Shown one piece after another: positions 21,637-33,125 of a stretch of 64,000 nucleotides of DNA. A program made the position numbers and the translations under genes. The stretch spans positions 3,658,001 through 3,722,000 of the forward strand of contig CM074763.1 of NCBI GenBank assembly GCA_037355855.1. The letters run 5' to 3'. Origin of the DNA: Pseudo-nitzschia pungens (taxonomy: Eukaryota > Bacillariophyta > Bacillariophyceae > Bacillariales > Bacillariaceae). The notes under the pieces were generated by a model. It worked only from the letters and a program-made list of their open reading frames with translations. It was not told the origin of the DNA and made no database searches. Position 1 is the first letter of the stretch. Each line of letters begins with the position of its first letter.

Positions 21637-23430
21637 ACAACAAAGGAGACAGCAGCAGCAGCAACAACTCTCATCTGTGATGGCTGCCGCAGCTGCCTTA
21701 CAGAGACAACAGCAGCAGCAACAGCAACAAAAAACATTTGTTGCCGCGAACTCTGCTCCTTCGTCGCAGAATCCATCTGCCAGCCCCATGACTATGGGCC
21801 CCACAGGCCTTGTCCAATCACCTGCTCCCGGTGCTACTGCTCCACCTTTGGCTGCGTCTAACACAAGAATAAATGCTCCGATGAACCACCATCAACCTAT
21901 GCGGCAATTACCCAAGGCAGTCCCAGCTGTGCCCAATCAAATGAAGCAGGTGAAAGCTACTACAGCACCTGCAGCCACAACTGTTTCTGCCAAAAGAGCA
22001 GCGTTCTTGAACAAGAGAAGCAAGGCCACTGGAGCAGCATATCGAAATCCCAACAAGAAACAGAAACGAGCGAACACGGGCTCTAGCGCGGCAAGCGTGA
22101 TCAAAAACCGCAAGAAAAATCTAGCGTCGAAACCCTCTATGTCGTCGTCTGTGATCAAAAGTGGTTCGAACACGTCTAAGTTAATCGGCTTTACACTGAA
22201 CGAAGATTTCAAACAGAAAGATGTTCCTGACTTGCTGTTTCCATGGAAACTTCACGACATGCTCGACGACGTCGAGCTGAACGAGGACATGAAAGCCAAC
22301 GTTATCTCGTGGGAAGCTGATGGTGTTTCGTTCAACATACACAATAAGGACCGATTTGTGAATGAAGTTCTACCCCGATACTTTGAGAATATTCCAAAGG
22401 AATGGGACAGCTTCATGAACTCGCTTTCGGGATGGGGTTTTGTTCGCTTCACTTCTGGTACACAAAAAGGCGCCTTTATCCATCGCCTCTTGGTAAAGGG
22501 AAAACGATCAGTTTGCAAACAAATGCGCATTAACGGAAAGACGGTAAGCACACACGTGATCTGATACACGTGATCTCATCGAACAAGATTGGATACGAAC
22601 TGGAATGCGTCAGATGGCATTAACTAATATATCCTTTGTTCATTTTACTATTTCGTTAGGTCTCGGATTGGATGAAGCAGCACGAGCAATTCCTAGGTCG
22701 TTTGCACGCGTTGCTTGCCCACGCCGAGAAACAAGGAAAGCAAGATATTGTTTCGTGGACGTCCGATGGAAAGAAGTTCACGGTTCACGACCCATCCGCT
22801 TTCATGAACTCTGTATTCCCTCTCTATTTTGATTCGTTGACTTACAGTTCCTTCGAGCAGAAGCTTCGTAGATGGGGATTCATGAGATCTCCTGCCAACC
22901 ATACGAAGGTCGACAAGGAAACGAAGTTGGAAAATGCTGTTTACAGTCATCCCCACTTTTTGAGAGGAAAAAGACCAAATCTGGTTTGGGTGAAGTCGGA
23001 TACGAAGATTCCTAGAACGCTTCAACAGCACAACTTTTTGGTCAGGTTGCGTGTCATGCTTAGTGACGCTTCGCGCCACGGACATCAGTTTGTTGTTTCG
23101 TGGGCACCCCACGGAAAGGCGTTCATGATTCACGACCGACCATACTTCTCGAACAACATTATGCCCAACTACTTTAAGAGCAAGTTCACCAGTTTTCGGC
23201 AATCCCTCCGCAATCATGGATTTGCACAAATTGGAGGCAATGGATGGGACGAAGGAGCTTATTATCACAAGCTCTTTATTCGTGAAGAACCACAGTTGTG
23301 CCAAGGTCTCACGCAGGATCAAATGAAGAAAGCCATGCCTCAATGGATTCCTGTGGAAGACGAGCCAAACTTTTATCCCGAAGACAACCATAAAACACCT
23401 ACACCTCCAAGTCAATCAGTTGCGAAGTGA
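20248..23430 (+). CDS. Protein with four tandem HSF-type DNA-binding domains, three exons
   Basis: Exons are 20248-21162, 21320-22543 and 22660-23430. Both introns are in phase 0: 157 bp (ACA|GTAAGT ... CACAG|GCA) and 116 bp (ACG|GTAAGC ... GTTAG|GTC). The product is 969 residues from ATG 20248. Each domain has the HSF winged-helix pattern FxxxLxxMLxD...VSWxxDGxxFxIHD...F....LPxYF...F...LxxWGF: about 185-287 (FPYILHGMLDD), 609-713 (FPWKLHDMLDD), 720-826 (FLGRLHALLAH) and 836-931 (FLVRLRVMLSD). An Asn/Ser/Thr-rich N-terminus precedes domain 1, and a polyglutamine-rich linker (about 353-445) plus a basic segment (about 500-580) separate domains 1 and 2. Canonical SFVRQLN in the recognition helix is replaced in every domain (FTQFRSDLKDWGF, SFMNSLSGWGF, SFEQKLRRWGF, SFRQSLRNHGF), so DNA specificity probably differs from classical heat-shock elements. 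It is a likely nuclear transcription regulator. If splicing differed it could be separate genes, but in-phase splice sites at every boundary favour one. Confidence 0.83.
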
Positions 23431-24325
23431 GAATAACTTTTTTTTGAATATGATGTTTTCGATCGAGTACAAAACAGTTCAAAATAGCTAAGAACACTTT
23501 TCTAGAGGTTGTGGAAGATTGCGCTGCACCAATCCCTAGCTTACCACCCAACAATGTTAAGTGGGCGTTCCGACCTCTTCACAACTCCAATCGGAAACCG
23601 CCTGTGTGGACGTCCATCTGCTGCAAATTTTGACGACCCACATGCCCCCAGCACAAAACTTAAGTGTCAAACGGTTGTTGTGTACACTCAAGAGCACATC
23701 ACGGCGCATACGAGGACTTTGCGTCTCGGCATATTGTTGGCTGTGATATCATCTGTGATCTTCCCCTTCACACTGGGCGCTGTTGCTACAACGTGTCATT
23801 TCGTGATGTTTGTCGAAACAAACGTCGTGAAGCATTTTAAAGTTGTGGTACAAACGGACTGTAACCATTAGTTTTTAGATTAAAACCAAAATTACTTCGA
23901 AATATTTTTCTAGTATTTTAAAGTCTCTATACAATCCGGTCAGAGTGATGACTTTTTTGTCATGTCGTTGCTGGAAGTGAAAGCTGTTAATACCATGGTG
24001 AAAATCAAAGGCGCACGTTTTCGTACAGAATCTTGAGTTGCGAATTGTCACACCCCAAACTCGACGGCTTTTCAACTGCGACGATCGGGAAGCATAAGGC
24101 GGCCCCGCGACCGTTGCGGTTAAGATTTGTCCTCCCTAACTAAAAGCCCGTCCTCCATTTCCATTTTTTCCTCTCGCTGCGAGTGTAGTTGCAATCCAAG
24201 TCGACGATCGAAAGAAGCTACTGCAACGAGGTGCTGTTTGTCACCCTCAAGTAATATCATGCTTCAATTCATTTATTGGTGTTGCCTCGAGATGCTTCAC
24301 CTATCGTCATCGTCCCTCTTGACCT
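23431..24325. other. Convergent intergenic region
   Basis: It lies between the 3' end of the HSF-domain gene and the 3' end of the minus-strand MATE gene. Short open frames (for example 23509-23871) lack recognisable features and are more likely UTR or spacer. Confidence 0.45.
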
Positions 24326-26103
24326 TCAGATTCCATTTGATACGCTACTCGCTGTCTTTCGCCGGAAGACAGTGCCCGCCCTACCTTTAAACATCGCTTC
24401 GCCTAACTTGCCGTAACCAAATCCCGCTCGGATCAAAGATATTACTGCGTATGAGCCAAGGCGAAAGATATACGTTGCAAAGATGCTGGAGATACTACAG
24501 CACCATGTGTTCAAAAGAAAATATTGCACCATCATGGTGAATATCCCTTGCGTTAACATGAAGCCAAAATCCTTGCTCGCCAACATGGCTCCATCGACAG
24601 TCACTGAAAGCAGCACAAATCAGAACGAACAGATTTTTCAACGATCAGTCAAAAGACGGGGATTGCATAATAAAAGTTCTTGAAAGCCGGCAAAGTCGTT
24701 TTATATCAAAAGTTTCACTGACCTGTAAAAATTGCCGTTGCAACTGCCAAAAACAGAGAAGGTGCAGCCTCTTTGGCTAACCCTTGCACAACCAGATCCG
24801 AGGAGAAAATAGAAGACCCAAAATATGTAGCAAGACCTGCAACTCCACCGATGACTAACGAAGCCATCGCCCCCAATGATAAAACTGATTTCAAGTTTGA
24901 TTTAACCTGCTCTCCGTCTCCAGCATCGATCAATTCGGGTAACTGCGTTTGACTGAGTTGACTCAATGGCTCTGCAAACAAGAGGAAGAAAAGCATAAGG
25001 TTTACGCACAGTTGGTAGGCGGCAGTTTGCTTCACACCAAGTGTCATGGCAGTTCGTTGCATATAGACGAGTCCTAAAAGCCTAGTTATCGTGATGCCCA
25101 GCAAGGGACCAGTGAACTCCATCAGAGAGAAGACTTCTTTTCGAGAGGGCAAACGAATTTTGGGCAAGATGCCTTTTTTCTTCAGCCCTCTGACCATGAA
25201 GGTCGAGCTATAAATGGTTGCAAACGTGGTGGCAGCAGCAGCTCCCGACACACCCCACCGCAACGGGAAAACACAGAGAAGGTAATCAGCAATGAAATTT
25301 ACACCAGCCGCTAGGCCTACGATTTTGAGCGGTGTAATTGCATCCCTTGTTGCCAGAAGGATTGACAGCGATACACTCTGTGCCAATGCAGCCCAAGCAA
25401 TCGCACCCCGCCAGTAAATGTACGACGCAGCGGAACTTCGTAGAGCCGGTGTGACCTTCATCATCGACAACATATTCGGGGTGAAGAACGCGTAGAAGGC
25501 GGATAAAAGAAACCCGAAAATCAACGCCACGGTCAATGGCGCAGACCCGGCCTCGGCTACAGCATTCTTCTTTTCTTCGGGGTCAGTCTTCAACCCACGC
25601 GCTCTTGAAACCAAACCTGTAGTTGCTCTCGACAAAAATGAAAACAAGTACAACATTTGATCGGTACATATGGTTGCCGGAGACAAGGCAGCGAGGCCTT
25701 CGGTTCCAACTGTCTTGCCAACGAATGCGTTGTCGATATTTGATAGCAACGGGTTTGCTAGAAAGATCCCCAGTGCCGGTATTGCAAATTTCAGCATCTC
25801 TCGCTTTGATGAGGAAGCTTTGTCTGTCGTTGAGTCGGTCGGCGTGTTTGTGGCCACAGTCGATTCATCCTCTTTCTCCCGCGAGCTTGCTGATTCGTTG
25901 TGTACTTCGTTCTCGTTCGCCATTCGCATCGACGACGCCCTCCTACTCATTACATTCGATAATGTATATTTCCGACTAGATGGGATCCTCGGATGAAATG
26001 AAGGGATCGCGGCCTTCGGAATTGCGTAGCTGGAGACGCCTGGCCATGCCGTCAGGGCTAGAACAAGCGCCACCATCCAAACAAAATTCAACTGCGTCCT
26101 CAT
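24326..26103 (-). CDS. MATE-family transporter, probably plastid-targeted, two exons
   Basis: Exons are complement(24723-26103) and complement(24326-24603). The 119-bp intron runs from GTCAGT at 24722 to TTTCAG before 24603. A split Val codon (G|TG) rejoins ...AIFTG to TVDGAMLASKDFGF, a conserved MATE segment. The product is 552 residues. The first ~25 are a signal peptide (hydrophobic VWMVALVLALTAW), followed by a Ser/Arg-rich stretch; this resembles the bipartite plastid leaders of diatoms, although the motif after cleavage is SSYAIP rather than the usual ASAFAP. The body has about twelve membrane segments, including PLLSNIDNAFVG, WGVSGAAAATTFA and FAEPLSQLSQTQLPELI. Relatives include the chloroplast-type plant DETOXIFICATION/EDS5 proteins, which export organic substrates in exchange for H+ or Na+. 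The substrate here is unknown. Confidence 0.85.
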
Positions 26104-26968
26104 GGTGCCTTCAACAACAACTTCAGGCGTTCACTTTTCTGTCAATCGAAGCGAACCGAGGTAGCGATGCTTCGTCTGACGGGAATGCCTGGGAATAGGG
26201 AAAAAGAAGGAGAGATAGGAGAGAAAGAAAAGAGAACACGCCAATTAAACCTCATTACCAGTCACCGAATACAGAATCATTCGACACAATACGTAATCTT
26301 ACCAATACCACGCACGTTTGGTGGAAAAATGGAACATGGTGAATGGCGCTTTATCAACATCTTCGATTTTTGTTTCGACACGATCTGAATGAGATCAGAT
26401 ATACGGTACGAAAAAAGTGAGTCATTCCGGAAATACCTAGAAAGTGGATGAACGGTTTATCCCTCAATTGTTCCGTAAGGTAACTTCTACCGATAGCTGT
26501 ATTTGGTACCCAACTTTGGGGGGCTCAATGAAACTCTCAACTCTCCCTAATCTCTGAACAGACTTCAAATTTAGATTCAGCATAAAACTTTTGGCCTAGA
26601 AAACATCCCAGTTCCCCACTGTCAATATTCGATCCCCTGGAGCTCCAGCAGCAGCACCAAGGGTGCAAAAAATGCTCATGGCAGTATTTTGGCAAATATC
26701 AATATCACCATGGGAATTAATTACTTCCTGTCCACCAATTCAAGATCACAGTACTACATCATTCTCTTCCCCTATTAGATAGCTACAATTGGAGCCAATT
26801 GTGGATCGATTGCTCCAGAAATAAATGAAATACAAGCTTGATGCAATTATTCCCTGATACTGTATTCTGGAGAGAGCTCCACACTAAATTCAAGTTGTTA
26901 AATCTTGCATCTTCAACAACAGGGGGCTCTATCTCTCCAGCAAACAGCAAAGAAATAATTCTTTTTTG
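26104..26968. other. 5' flank of the MATE gene and spacer to the repeat nest
   Basis: I see no supported gene. The part nearest 26104 should hold the MATE promoter and 5' UTR. From about 26780 the sequence may belong to the decayed Harbinger-like element to the right, but I could not place its end. Confidence 0.4.
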
Positions 26969-27040
26969 ATGGACAACCAAATGGACAACCAAATGGACAA
27001 CCAAATGGACAACCAAATGGACAACCAAATGGACAACCAA
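26969..27040 (+). repeat. 12-bp tandem repeat, six units
   Basis: Six perfect copies of ATGGACAACCAA, then a diverged end. Read in one frame it gives MDNQ repeats. It lies just 5' of the broken transposase and may have been part of its N-terminal coding region, but this is not certain. Confidence 0.9.
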
Positions 27041-27239
27041 ATCGGCAAATTGACACCACCAACAATAACATGGTGCTTGAATTACTCTCTTACTACTACT
27101 ACAAGACTTACTTTCATCCTGCTTACAGTTTGTTATTGGCTGAAGAGAGAAGGCAATGAGATAAAAGAACTCCCTGTAGTGCACTTTGAAGATAAGATGT
27201 ATCCCCCTTTCTTTACATGTTTTGTTCTGGGGATGATCA

Positions 27240-29250
27240 TAATAATAATAATATACGTATTTAAATAACTTTAATCACCAAAGGTGAAACTAAATTACTC
27301 AGTCTGTAACCAGACTTTAACGTCGCCTCCATCAAAGAGTCAGGACCCCAAGTGGTAGAACGACAAATTTTTCAAACAAACCTTGAAGATCAAGCAGGGA
27401 AAAAGACAAACAAGTCCCACAAAATAGGGACTTGAGAGAAAGTGAGATGGGAATGGAGATATTGGGATAAGATCCAGTAGCAAAAGGTAAATGACAAGAT
27501 AAGAAGCAAGAACAGAAGACAAGACCAAGGTACAAAGTGTAATCAACCCTGAGGTCCAGTGAGCCAGGCTCTGAGGAGAGCAGCCTCTCGTTGGTATGGC
27601 TGCACTGGTTGGACAGGTGCTGCATACTGCTTCCTGGCAAGGTGGATGGTTGCAAGCCACTGCCTCTTGGCAGTCAGGGTGTAGCCTTGTAGGACTTGGA
27701 AAGGGGTTTGCAAAAGGGAGTGTGACTGGGGGAGTGCACCAGCTGCACCAATGGCCAATTCAGAGGAAATGGAAGCATCAAGAGATTGGTGTTGTTCAGC
27801 ATCAAGGGTTCCCCCAGGACCATGGAGCCGTTCATTCCTATAGGTCCAAAGATCCCAGGAGGTAAGAAAGAACTGATGGATGATAGCTGTAGCCCAACGG
27901 CTGGGAGAGCGCTTGCTTCCAATGTGGGAGTAGTAGTCAGCCTGGATTTGGTACCAGCGAGGAGACCACCTACCAAGAAGCCAGTTGTGCCAGCCAATAG
28001 TCCTCTGTGCCCTGACAGCAGACGCAATTGCAAGTGAGTAGGATGATGGATAAATGGTCTGGCCCTTCCGAACTCTGGTGAGAAGATCCACAATGGCAGC
28101 AACCAATGATGGATCAGTTTGTTCAACTTCAAGCCTCTTCTGCAGGGGTCCCTTGAAAGCTGACACACTGTGCTGTACTGCCCCAGTGTCCTTGCAGGAG
28201 AGCACATGAGAAACCTTCTCGTTGTCTGCATCACACAATGGGCACCTGGAGTGATCCTGATACTGGTAGTGAAGTAGTTGGTTGCCAACACCAATGCTGC
28301 CAGAAGCAAACTTGACAAACCACCTTTGCATGCCAGGAGGTAGGCGCTTAAAGGCATTCAGATGGGCACACCAATGGATGGAACTCAAAACAGGTTGTGG
28401 AATGGGAATGTCATGGTGGGTCTGCCAATATTGAAGAAGAGGAGGACCAGAAATGGCAACATGCAAAGCATTCTGATCAAACCTTGAACACTTGCATCCA
28501 TTGAGAGAAAATGCCCAGGGCTCAAACACAAGTCTGGGATAGTGATGGGCAGAAGCTCTATGGACAGAGAGAAATGCCTTTGCCATGCTGTCAACCTGAT
28601 GATTGCGAAGGGCCCACCAATCAAGAAAGATTCCAGCTTGATGGCCCTGAACCCACTGAAAGTGCACAGAGATTGGCAGGGCAGAAATCATGTTTCTGAT
28701 GACATAAACATAATCAAAAGACTTCTGGGAAATAACCAATGGCCATGATCCCTCAGCCTGTTTGAGAGCTGTGTCACCATCCAGAGCAATAGTGATAGAG
28801 CCAGAAGCAATATCAAAAAGACTCACCAGAGCAGTGCAGCAGGTGAGAACCCCAATGATTCCTGCCAGTTCACTCCTGTAGGAAGATTGATCCTCAGGGG
28901 ATCCACTGACAAAATTACAGCCAGTGAGGAACAATGAAGCAGACTTGGTGGAGGTATTGGGTGACAAAATGAAAGCAGAAGTTCCTCTGAGAAGGTCCGG
29001 ATCAAATGAACCATCACATACAGCACTGGCAGTACCACTCTCAATAGCATCAACAAGGTGCTGACAGCCAGCCTGTGGTAGGGAATATTTGTGGAGAAGT
29101 ACTCTTGGAGACGCACAGAGTGAATCAAAGGCATCTGCAGGGGAGTCTGGAAGAGAATCAAATGGATTGTACTCCAGAGGATCCATGTCAGGAGGTTCAG
29201 AAACAAAGGCTGAGGACCCAACAACCCGTACAACTTGGCCGCAAATAACA
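27240..29250 (-). mobile_element. 5'-truncated LINE insertion (copy b) with TSD
   Basis: This is a minus-strand copy of the 34385-45573 LINE, carrying the 3' 2.0 kb: ORF2 from the segment before RNase H to the stop at 27543, the 3' UTR with both hairpins (27301-27316 and 27275-27287), and an (ATT)n tail at 27240-27256. It is flanked by an 11-bp duplication GGGGATGATCA (27229-27239 and 29251-29261); part of the G-run could be LINE sequence. Ordinary 5' truncation plus a TSD is the hallmark of target-primed reverse transcription. Confidence 0.92.
27543..29250 (-). pseudogene. LINE ORF2 C-terminal part (RNase H and CCHC), open but truncated
   Basis: Without interruption it encodes about the last 569 residues of ORF2. 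RNase H acidic residues are present in CDGSFD, YRSELAG, ALDGD and HQVDSMAK, and the zinc finger in CPLCDADNEKVSHVLSC. There is no RT or endonuclease because of 5' truncation, so it cannot move itself. It is close to the full copy in sequence, suggesting a recent insertion. Confidence 0.88.
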
Positions 29251-30010
29251 GGGGATGATCAAGCCCTCCTCAATTGCTGTGGAGTCAAACATGAAATATT
29301 TGATGAGTTGCTTGGCATGTATGAGCCTTTGTTTGATTCATATACTTACAATGTAGTCGCTGGATGTGTGAGAAAGAAAAAATTAAAGAAGGTAATCATA
29401 AAGGTTGGTAGGAAAAAGGAGCTTGACGCCGTCAGTTGTCTTGGGTTTGTGCTGTTTTGGTATCAAACCAAAGGATCAGCTGCAAGAGGAATCAGTATGG
29501 CATTTGGATTGACTTCAAGTCCACTGTGCAAATGGCTTTGGTTTGGTTAGAGGATTTTGTTTTGTGCGTTACAATCACACTCTCTTGCTGTAATGAAACT
29601 GCCCAACAAAGAGGACGTAGATTGGCAGCAATTGCTGCAAAGTACCCAGTCCTAGGAGAGCATAGAGTATGGGGTGCTTGTGATTGACTGAAACTTCATC
29701 TACAGAAGTCCTTAAACTGGATTATATGGAATTGCTTCTACAATGGATGAACTAATGGCACCTACATAATTCTTGTCTTGTTTTTTTCCCAGATGGAAGG
29801 ATCTGGGCCCTTACAATGACCTACCCTGGTTCCTGGCACGATAGTACAATTGCTGATTATGGTTTATATGACAAAATGGAGAAGATTTACAATGATACGA
29901 GTGGAGAAACTTACTATACTGCTCCATTCCTTTCCGGCTTCCTGGATTGAACACTATGGGATGATCCACAGTGGCATACAAGAAGGCATGACTGTCCAAT
30001 TCATTGTGGA

Positions 30011-30712
30011 CCACATGAGTTGCCACGAGAGACAAGCAAACAAGAAGAGCAACAAGAATAACAAGGAACAAAACAAATGCTTGAATAATTCTAATAGCTC
30101 TAACAACTCCTGCAAACACAACTCAAATTCCAGCAACAAGGGCAACCACAACAACAACAACAAGTCCAACCCTTGCAGGATCCCAGGGCACAACCACGAT
30201 TAGTCCAAATGCACCAAGAACAAGTTCTCCAAGAATTACAACAAGGAATCTGACAACCAAAATGAGACTTTTCACACTCAAGCCCACATCATCTCAGGAA
30301 GCAATGAATCCTTCCAGGCTCACATGAAAGCAGCAATGGAATCATACCACTCAGAACATGGTGGTCGAACCAAACAGAGTATCAATTGGGAGCTTGTGTG
30401 GCTCCCCTGAGTCCCCACAGGCTCAGGCCCAATAAAAGGAAGCCCCCAGCTTCCACCAAACCAGCAATCACCTTGCTTCCAGCTCCCCGGGAACTGGATG
30501 CCAGCACAACCCTGCTGTCTGGGATGACGCATGGAGGAGATCTCCCGGCAAAATAGGGGAAGGAACCTACAGGATGGAGTATTCCTGTTGAACGCTCAGC
30601 AAAGCCTGCAACTGCAGCAACCACAAAAATAGTTTGATTTGCAAAAAAGAGCACATCGAACATGGATCTGAATCGAATTGCATTGAATCAATCCAAGGGT
30701 ACAACCAATGCA
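30011..30712. other. Spacer, probably 3' part of the decayed Harbinger-like element
   Basis: It includes a CAACAACAACAACAA run near 30147-30161. No frame extends. It would join 56244 onward if element D were removed. Confidence 0.4.
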
Positions 30713-30855
30713 AATAATAGAACAGCACCAACACAGTTTGCGCGAAGCCCATTTTGTCTGACGTTCCGATGTTCCAGTACTAAAAATACGTAGATTTCTA
30801 CACACATTTACCATGCGATATCTCGCTCCCTTCTACACCCCCAATCACAATACCA

Positions 30856-30900
30856 CGTCTAATAACTGTCACGCGACCCAACGCGACCCAACGCGACCTA
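30856..30900 (+). repeat. X1 left TIR and subterminal CGCGACCCAA repeats
   Basis: The 24-bp TIR is followed by three direct ACGCGACC(CA) repeats, a likely transposase-binding array. Compared with the X2 TIR (CGTCCGAAAACTGTTTCGCG + ACCC) the shared consensus is CGTCYRAWAACTGTYWCGCG then ACCC. Confidence 0.8.
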
Positions 30901-31044
30901 TTTTCCAGAAAATCAAGCCTAAATTATGCCACGCGCAACCTTAACCTTGATTTTCGCGAGGTTTCTTCAAGTTTTTCTCAACCCCCCCACCTCGCGACAA
31001 AAACTCGAATATTCGGGTCGAAAAATTAAGAGCCGGGGTCGAAA

Positions 31045-31520
31045 TTCGTTGTTGAAACACCATTAGGGTTAAGGGTTGTAGCGCTGTACGTCTAATCGGC
31101 TCATTATTTATTTGGTAGTATCTTTTACGTCATTATGACAATATGGGAAACGAGCCGACGACACCCACCGGTTTTGCAAATCACTGTATTAAATCACTGT
31201 ATTTTGCTCTTGCAATTCGTTGTTGAAACACCATTAGGGTTAAGGGTTGTAGCGCTGTACGTCTAATCGGCTCATTATTTGGTATCTTTTACGTCATTAT
31301 GACAATATGGGAAACGAGCCGACGACACCCACCGGTTTTGCAAATCACTGTATTAAATCACTGTATTTTGCTCTTGCAATTCGTTGTTGAAACACCATTA
31401 GGGTTAAGGGTTGTAGCGCTGTACGTCTAATCGGCTCATTATTTGGTATCTTTTACGTCATTATGACAATATGGGAAACGAGCCGACGACACCCACCGGT
31501 TTTGCAAATCACTGTATTTT
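31045..31520 (+). repeat. Three tandem units of ~165 bp in X1
   Basis: Units begin ATTCGTTGTTGAAACACCAT at 31045, 31217 and 31378 (spacings 172 and 161) and are almost identical apart from a short ATTTATTTGGTAG indel. Each contains TAGGGTTAAGGG and CGAGCCGACGACACCCACCGG. A diverged ATCACTGTATT-rich continuation runs to about 31600. Confidence 0.92.
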
Positions 31521-31909
31521 GCTCTCGCAAATCACTGTATTAAATCACTGTATTTTGCTCCTCCTTCGCAAATCACTTTATTTTCACTGTGTATCCTCGC
31601 AGAATCACTCTTTTTGTGTTCCACTCACTATTTTCTTCAGGAATAACACAAATCACTGCTGTTTCAATTCACAATCCGACTTATTTTGAGCAGAGTTGCT
31701 TTATTGCACTCTGTCCAGAGAACGAACAGAACCCGCCCTACGGTAGGCTCTTTTGCTCATTGTATTTTAGTCCGAATAACCTCCTTGAAGTGGTAAACGA
31801 AGGAATACCGATTGGTAAACACTTCAACACTGTCAAGTGTTTTCGTGTCGAAGGATTAAGAAGAGAACGTCAGTGTTCTTCGTTTCCATCTCCGCCCTAC
31901 GATTCATAG
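31521..31909. other. Non-repetitive part of X1
   Basis: After the TCACTGTATTTTGCTC echoes of the preceding array, the sequence is unique within the window. A 106-codon open frame at 31589-31909 lacks recognisable features. Confidence 0.4.
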
Positions 31910-33125
31910 ATTCCAAGCCCGTGTCTTTCCCCTACGATCGGATCGATTCCAAGCCGATGTGGTAGTCATTCCCCCTACGATCGATTCCAAGTCGATGTGG
32001 TATTCATTCCCCCTACAATCGATCGATTCCAAGCCGATGTGGTAGTCACTCCCCCTACGATCGATTCCAAGTCTGTGTAGTATTCACTCCCCCTACGATC
32101 GATCGATTCCAAGCCGATGTGGTAGTCATTCCCCCTACGATCGATTCCAAGTTGGTATTCATTCCCCCTACAATCGATCGATTCGAAGCCGATGTGGTAT
32201 TCATTCCCCCTACAATCGATCGATTCCAAGTCGATGTGGTATTCATTCCCCCTACAATCGATCGATTCCAAGCTGATGTGGTAGTCATTCCCCCTACGAT
32301 CGATTCCAAGTCGATGTGGTATTCATTCCCCCTACGATCGATTCCAAGTTGGTATTCATTCCCCCTACGATCGATCGATTCGAAGCCGATGTGGTATTCA
32401 TTCCCCCTACAATCGATCGATTCCAAGTCAATGTGGTATTCATTCCCCCTACAATTGATCGATTCCAAGCTGATGTGGTAGTCATTCCCCCTACGATCGA
32501 TTCCAAGTCGATGTGGTATTCATTCCCCCTACGATCGATTCCAAGTTGGTATTCATTCCCCCTACGATCGATCGATTCCAAGCCGATGTGGTATTCATTC
32601 CCCCTACAATCGATCGATTCCAAGCCGATGTGGTATTCATTCCCCCTACGATCAATTCCAAGTTGGTATTCATTCCCCCTACGATCGATCGATTCGAAGC
32701 TGATGTGGTATTCATTCCCCCTACAATCGATCGATTCCAAGTCGATGTGGTATTCATTCCCCCTACAATCGATCGATTCCAAGCTGATGTGGTAGTCATT
32801 CCCCCTACAATCGATTCCAAGTCGATGTGGTATTCATTCCCCCTACGATCGATTCCAAGTTGGTATTCATTCCCCCTACGATTGATCGATTCCAAGCCGA
32901 TGTGGTATTCATTCCCCCTACAATCGATCGATTCCAATCCGATGTGGTATTCATTCCCCCTACAATCGATCAATTCCAAGTTGGTATTCATTCCCCCTAC
33001 GATCGATCGATTCTAAGCCGATGTGGTAGTCATTCCCCCTATGATCGATTCCAAGTCTGTGTAGTATTCACTCCCCCTACGATCGATTCCAAGTCGGTAT
33101 TCATTCCCCCTACGATCGATGTTCC
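31910..33125 (+). repeat. GATCGATTCCAAG satellite with 197-bp higher-order period
   Basis: Monomers of 33, 38 and 42 bp share CGATTCCAAGyyGATGTGGT and ATTCATTCCCCCTAC; the length classes differ by an extra GATC and by loss of CGATGT. They are organised in a five-monomer higher-order unit (38+33+42+42+42 = 197 bp) that recurs at about 32119, 32316 and 32513, then less regularly. Long frames over it on both strands (FIPPTIDRF / GGMNTTSTWNRSIV repeats) are repeat artefacts. Confidence 0.92.

Larger units (their letters stand above)
27195..30010 (+). pseudogene. PIF/Harbinger-like (DDE_Tnp_4) transposase relic, split by a LINE
   Basis: The upstream piece (27195-27239, reading PFLYMFCSGDD) continues after the LINE at 29262 (QALLNCCGVKHEIFDELLG). 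Then come LGFVLFWYQTKGSAARGISM and YPVLGEHRVWGACD, which match the Harbinger-type segments 'YRTRGSxARxISMAFGLTSTPMxKWL' and 'GxHKVWGAADGLK'. After one frameshift in a T-run near 29795 it reads DGRIWALTMTYPGSWHDSTIAD, holding the second catalytic Asp (WHDS). In-frame stops at about 29685 (TGA replacing the DG Gly) and 29748 (TGA replacing Trp) confirm decay. The C-terminal catalytic segment and the 'R..SEWGMR' region are not recognisable. Confidence 0.75.

Noticed and set aside
23509..23871. 120-codon frame downstream of the HSF-domain gene
   Set aside because: No domain or homology recognised. It lies where a 3' UTR is expected and its composition is not convincing.
31045..31400. TTAGGGTTAAGGG as a telomere repeat
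   Set aside because: Only one short occurrence per ~165-bp unit, not a tandem TTAGGG array.
31975..33016. Open frames of 98-167 codons on both strands at 32-33 kb
   Set aside because: Artefacts of the GATCGATTCC satellite. Monomer lengths of 38 and 33 bp are not frame-preserving as a set, and composition is identical on both strands.
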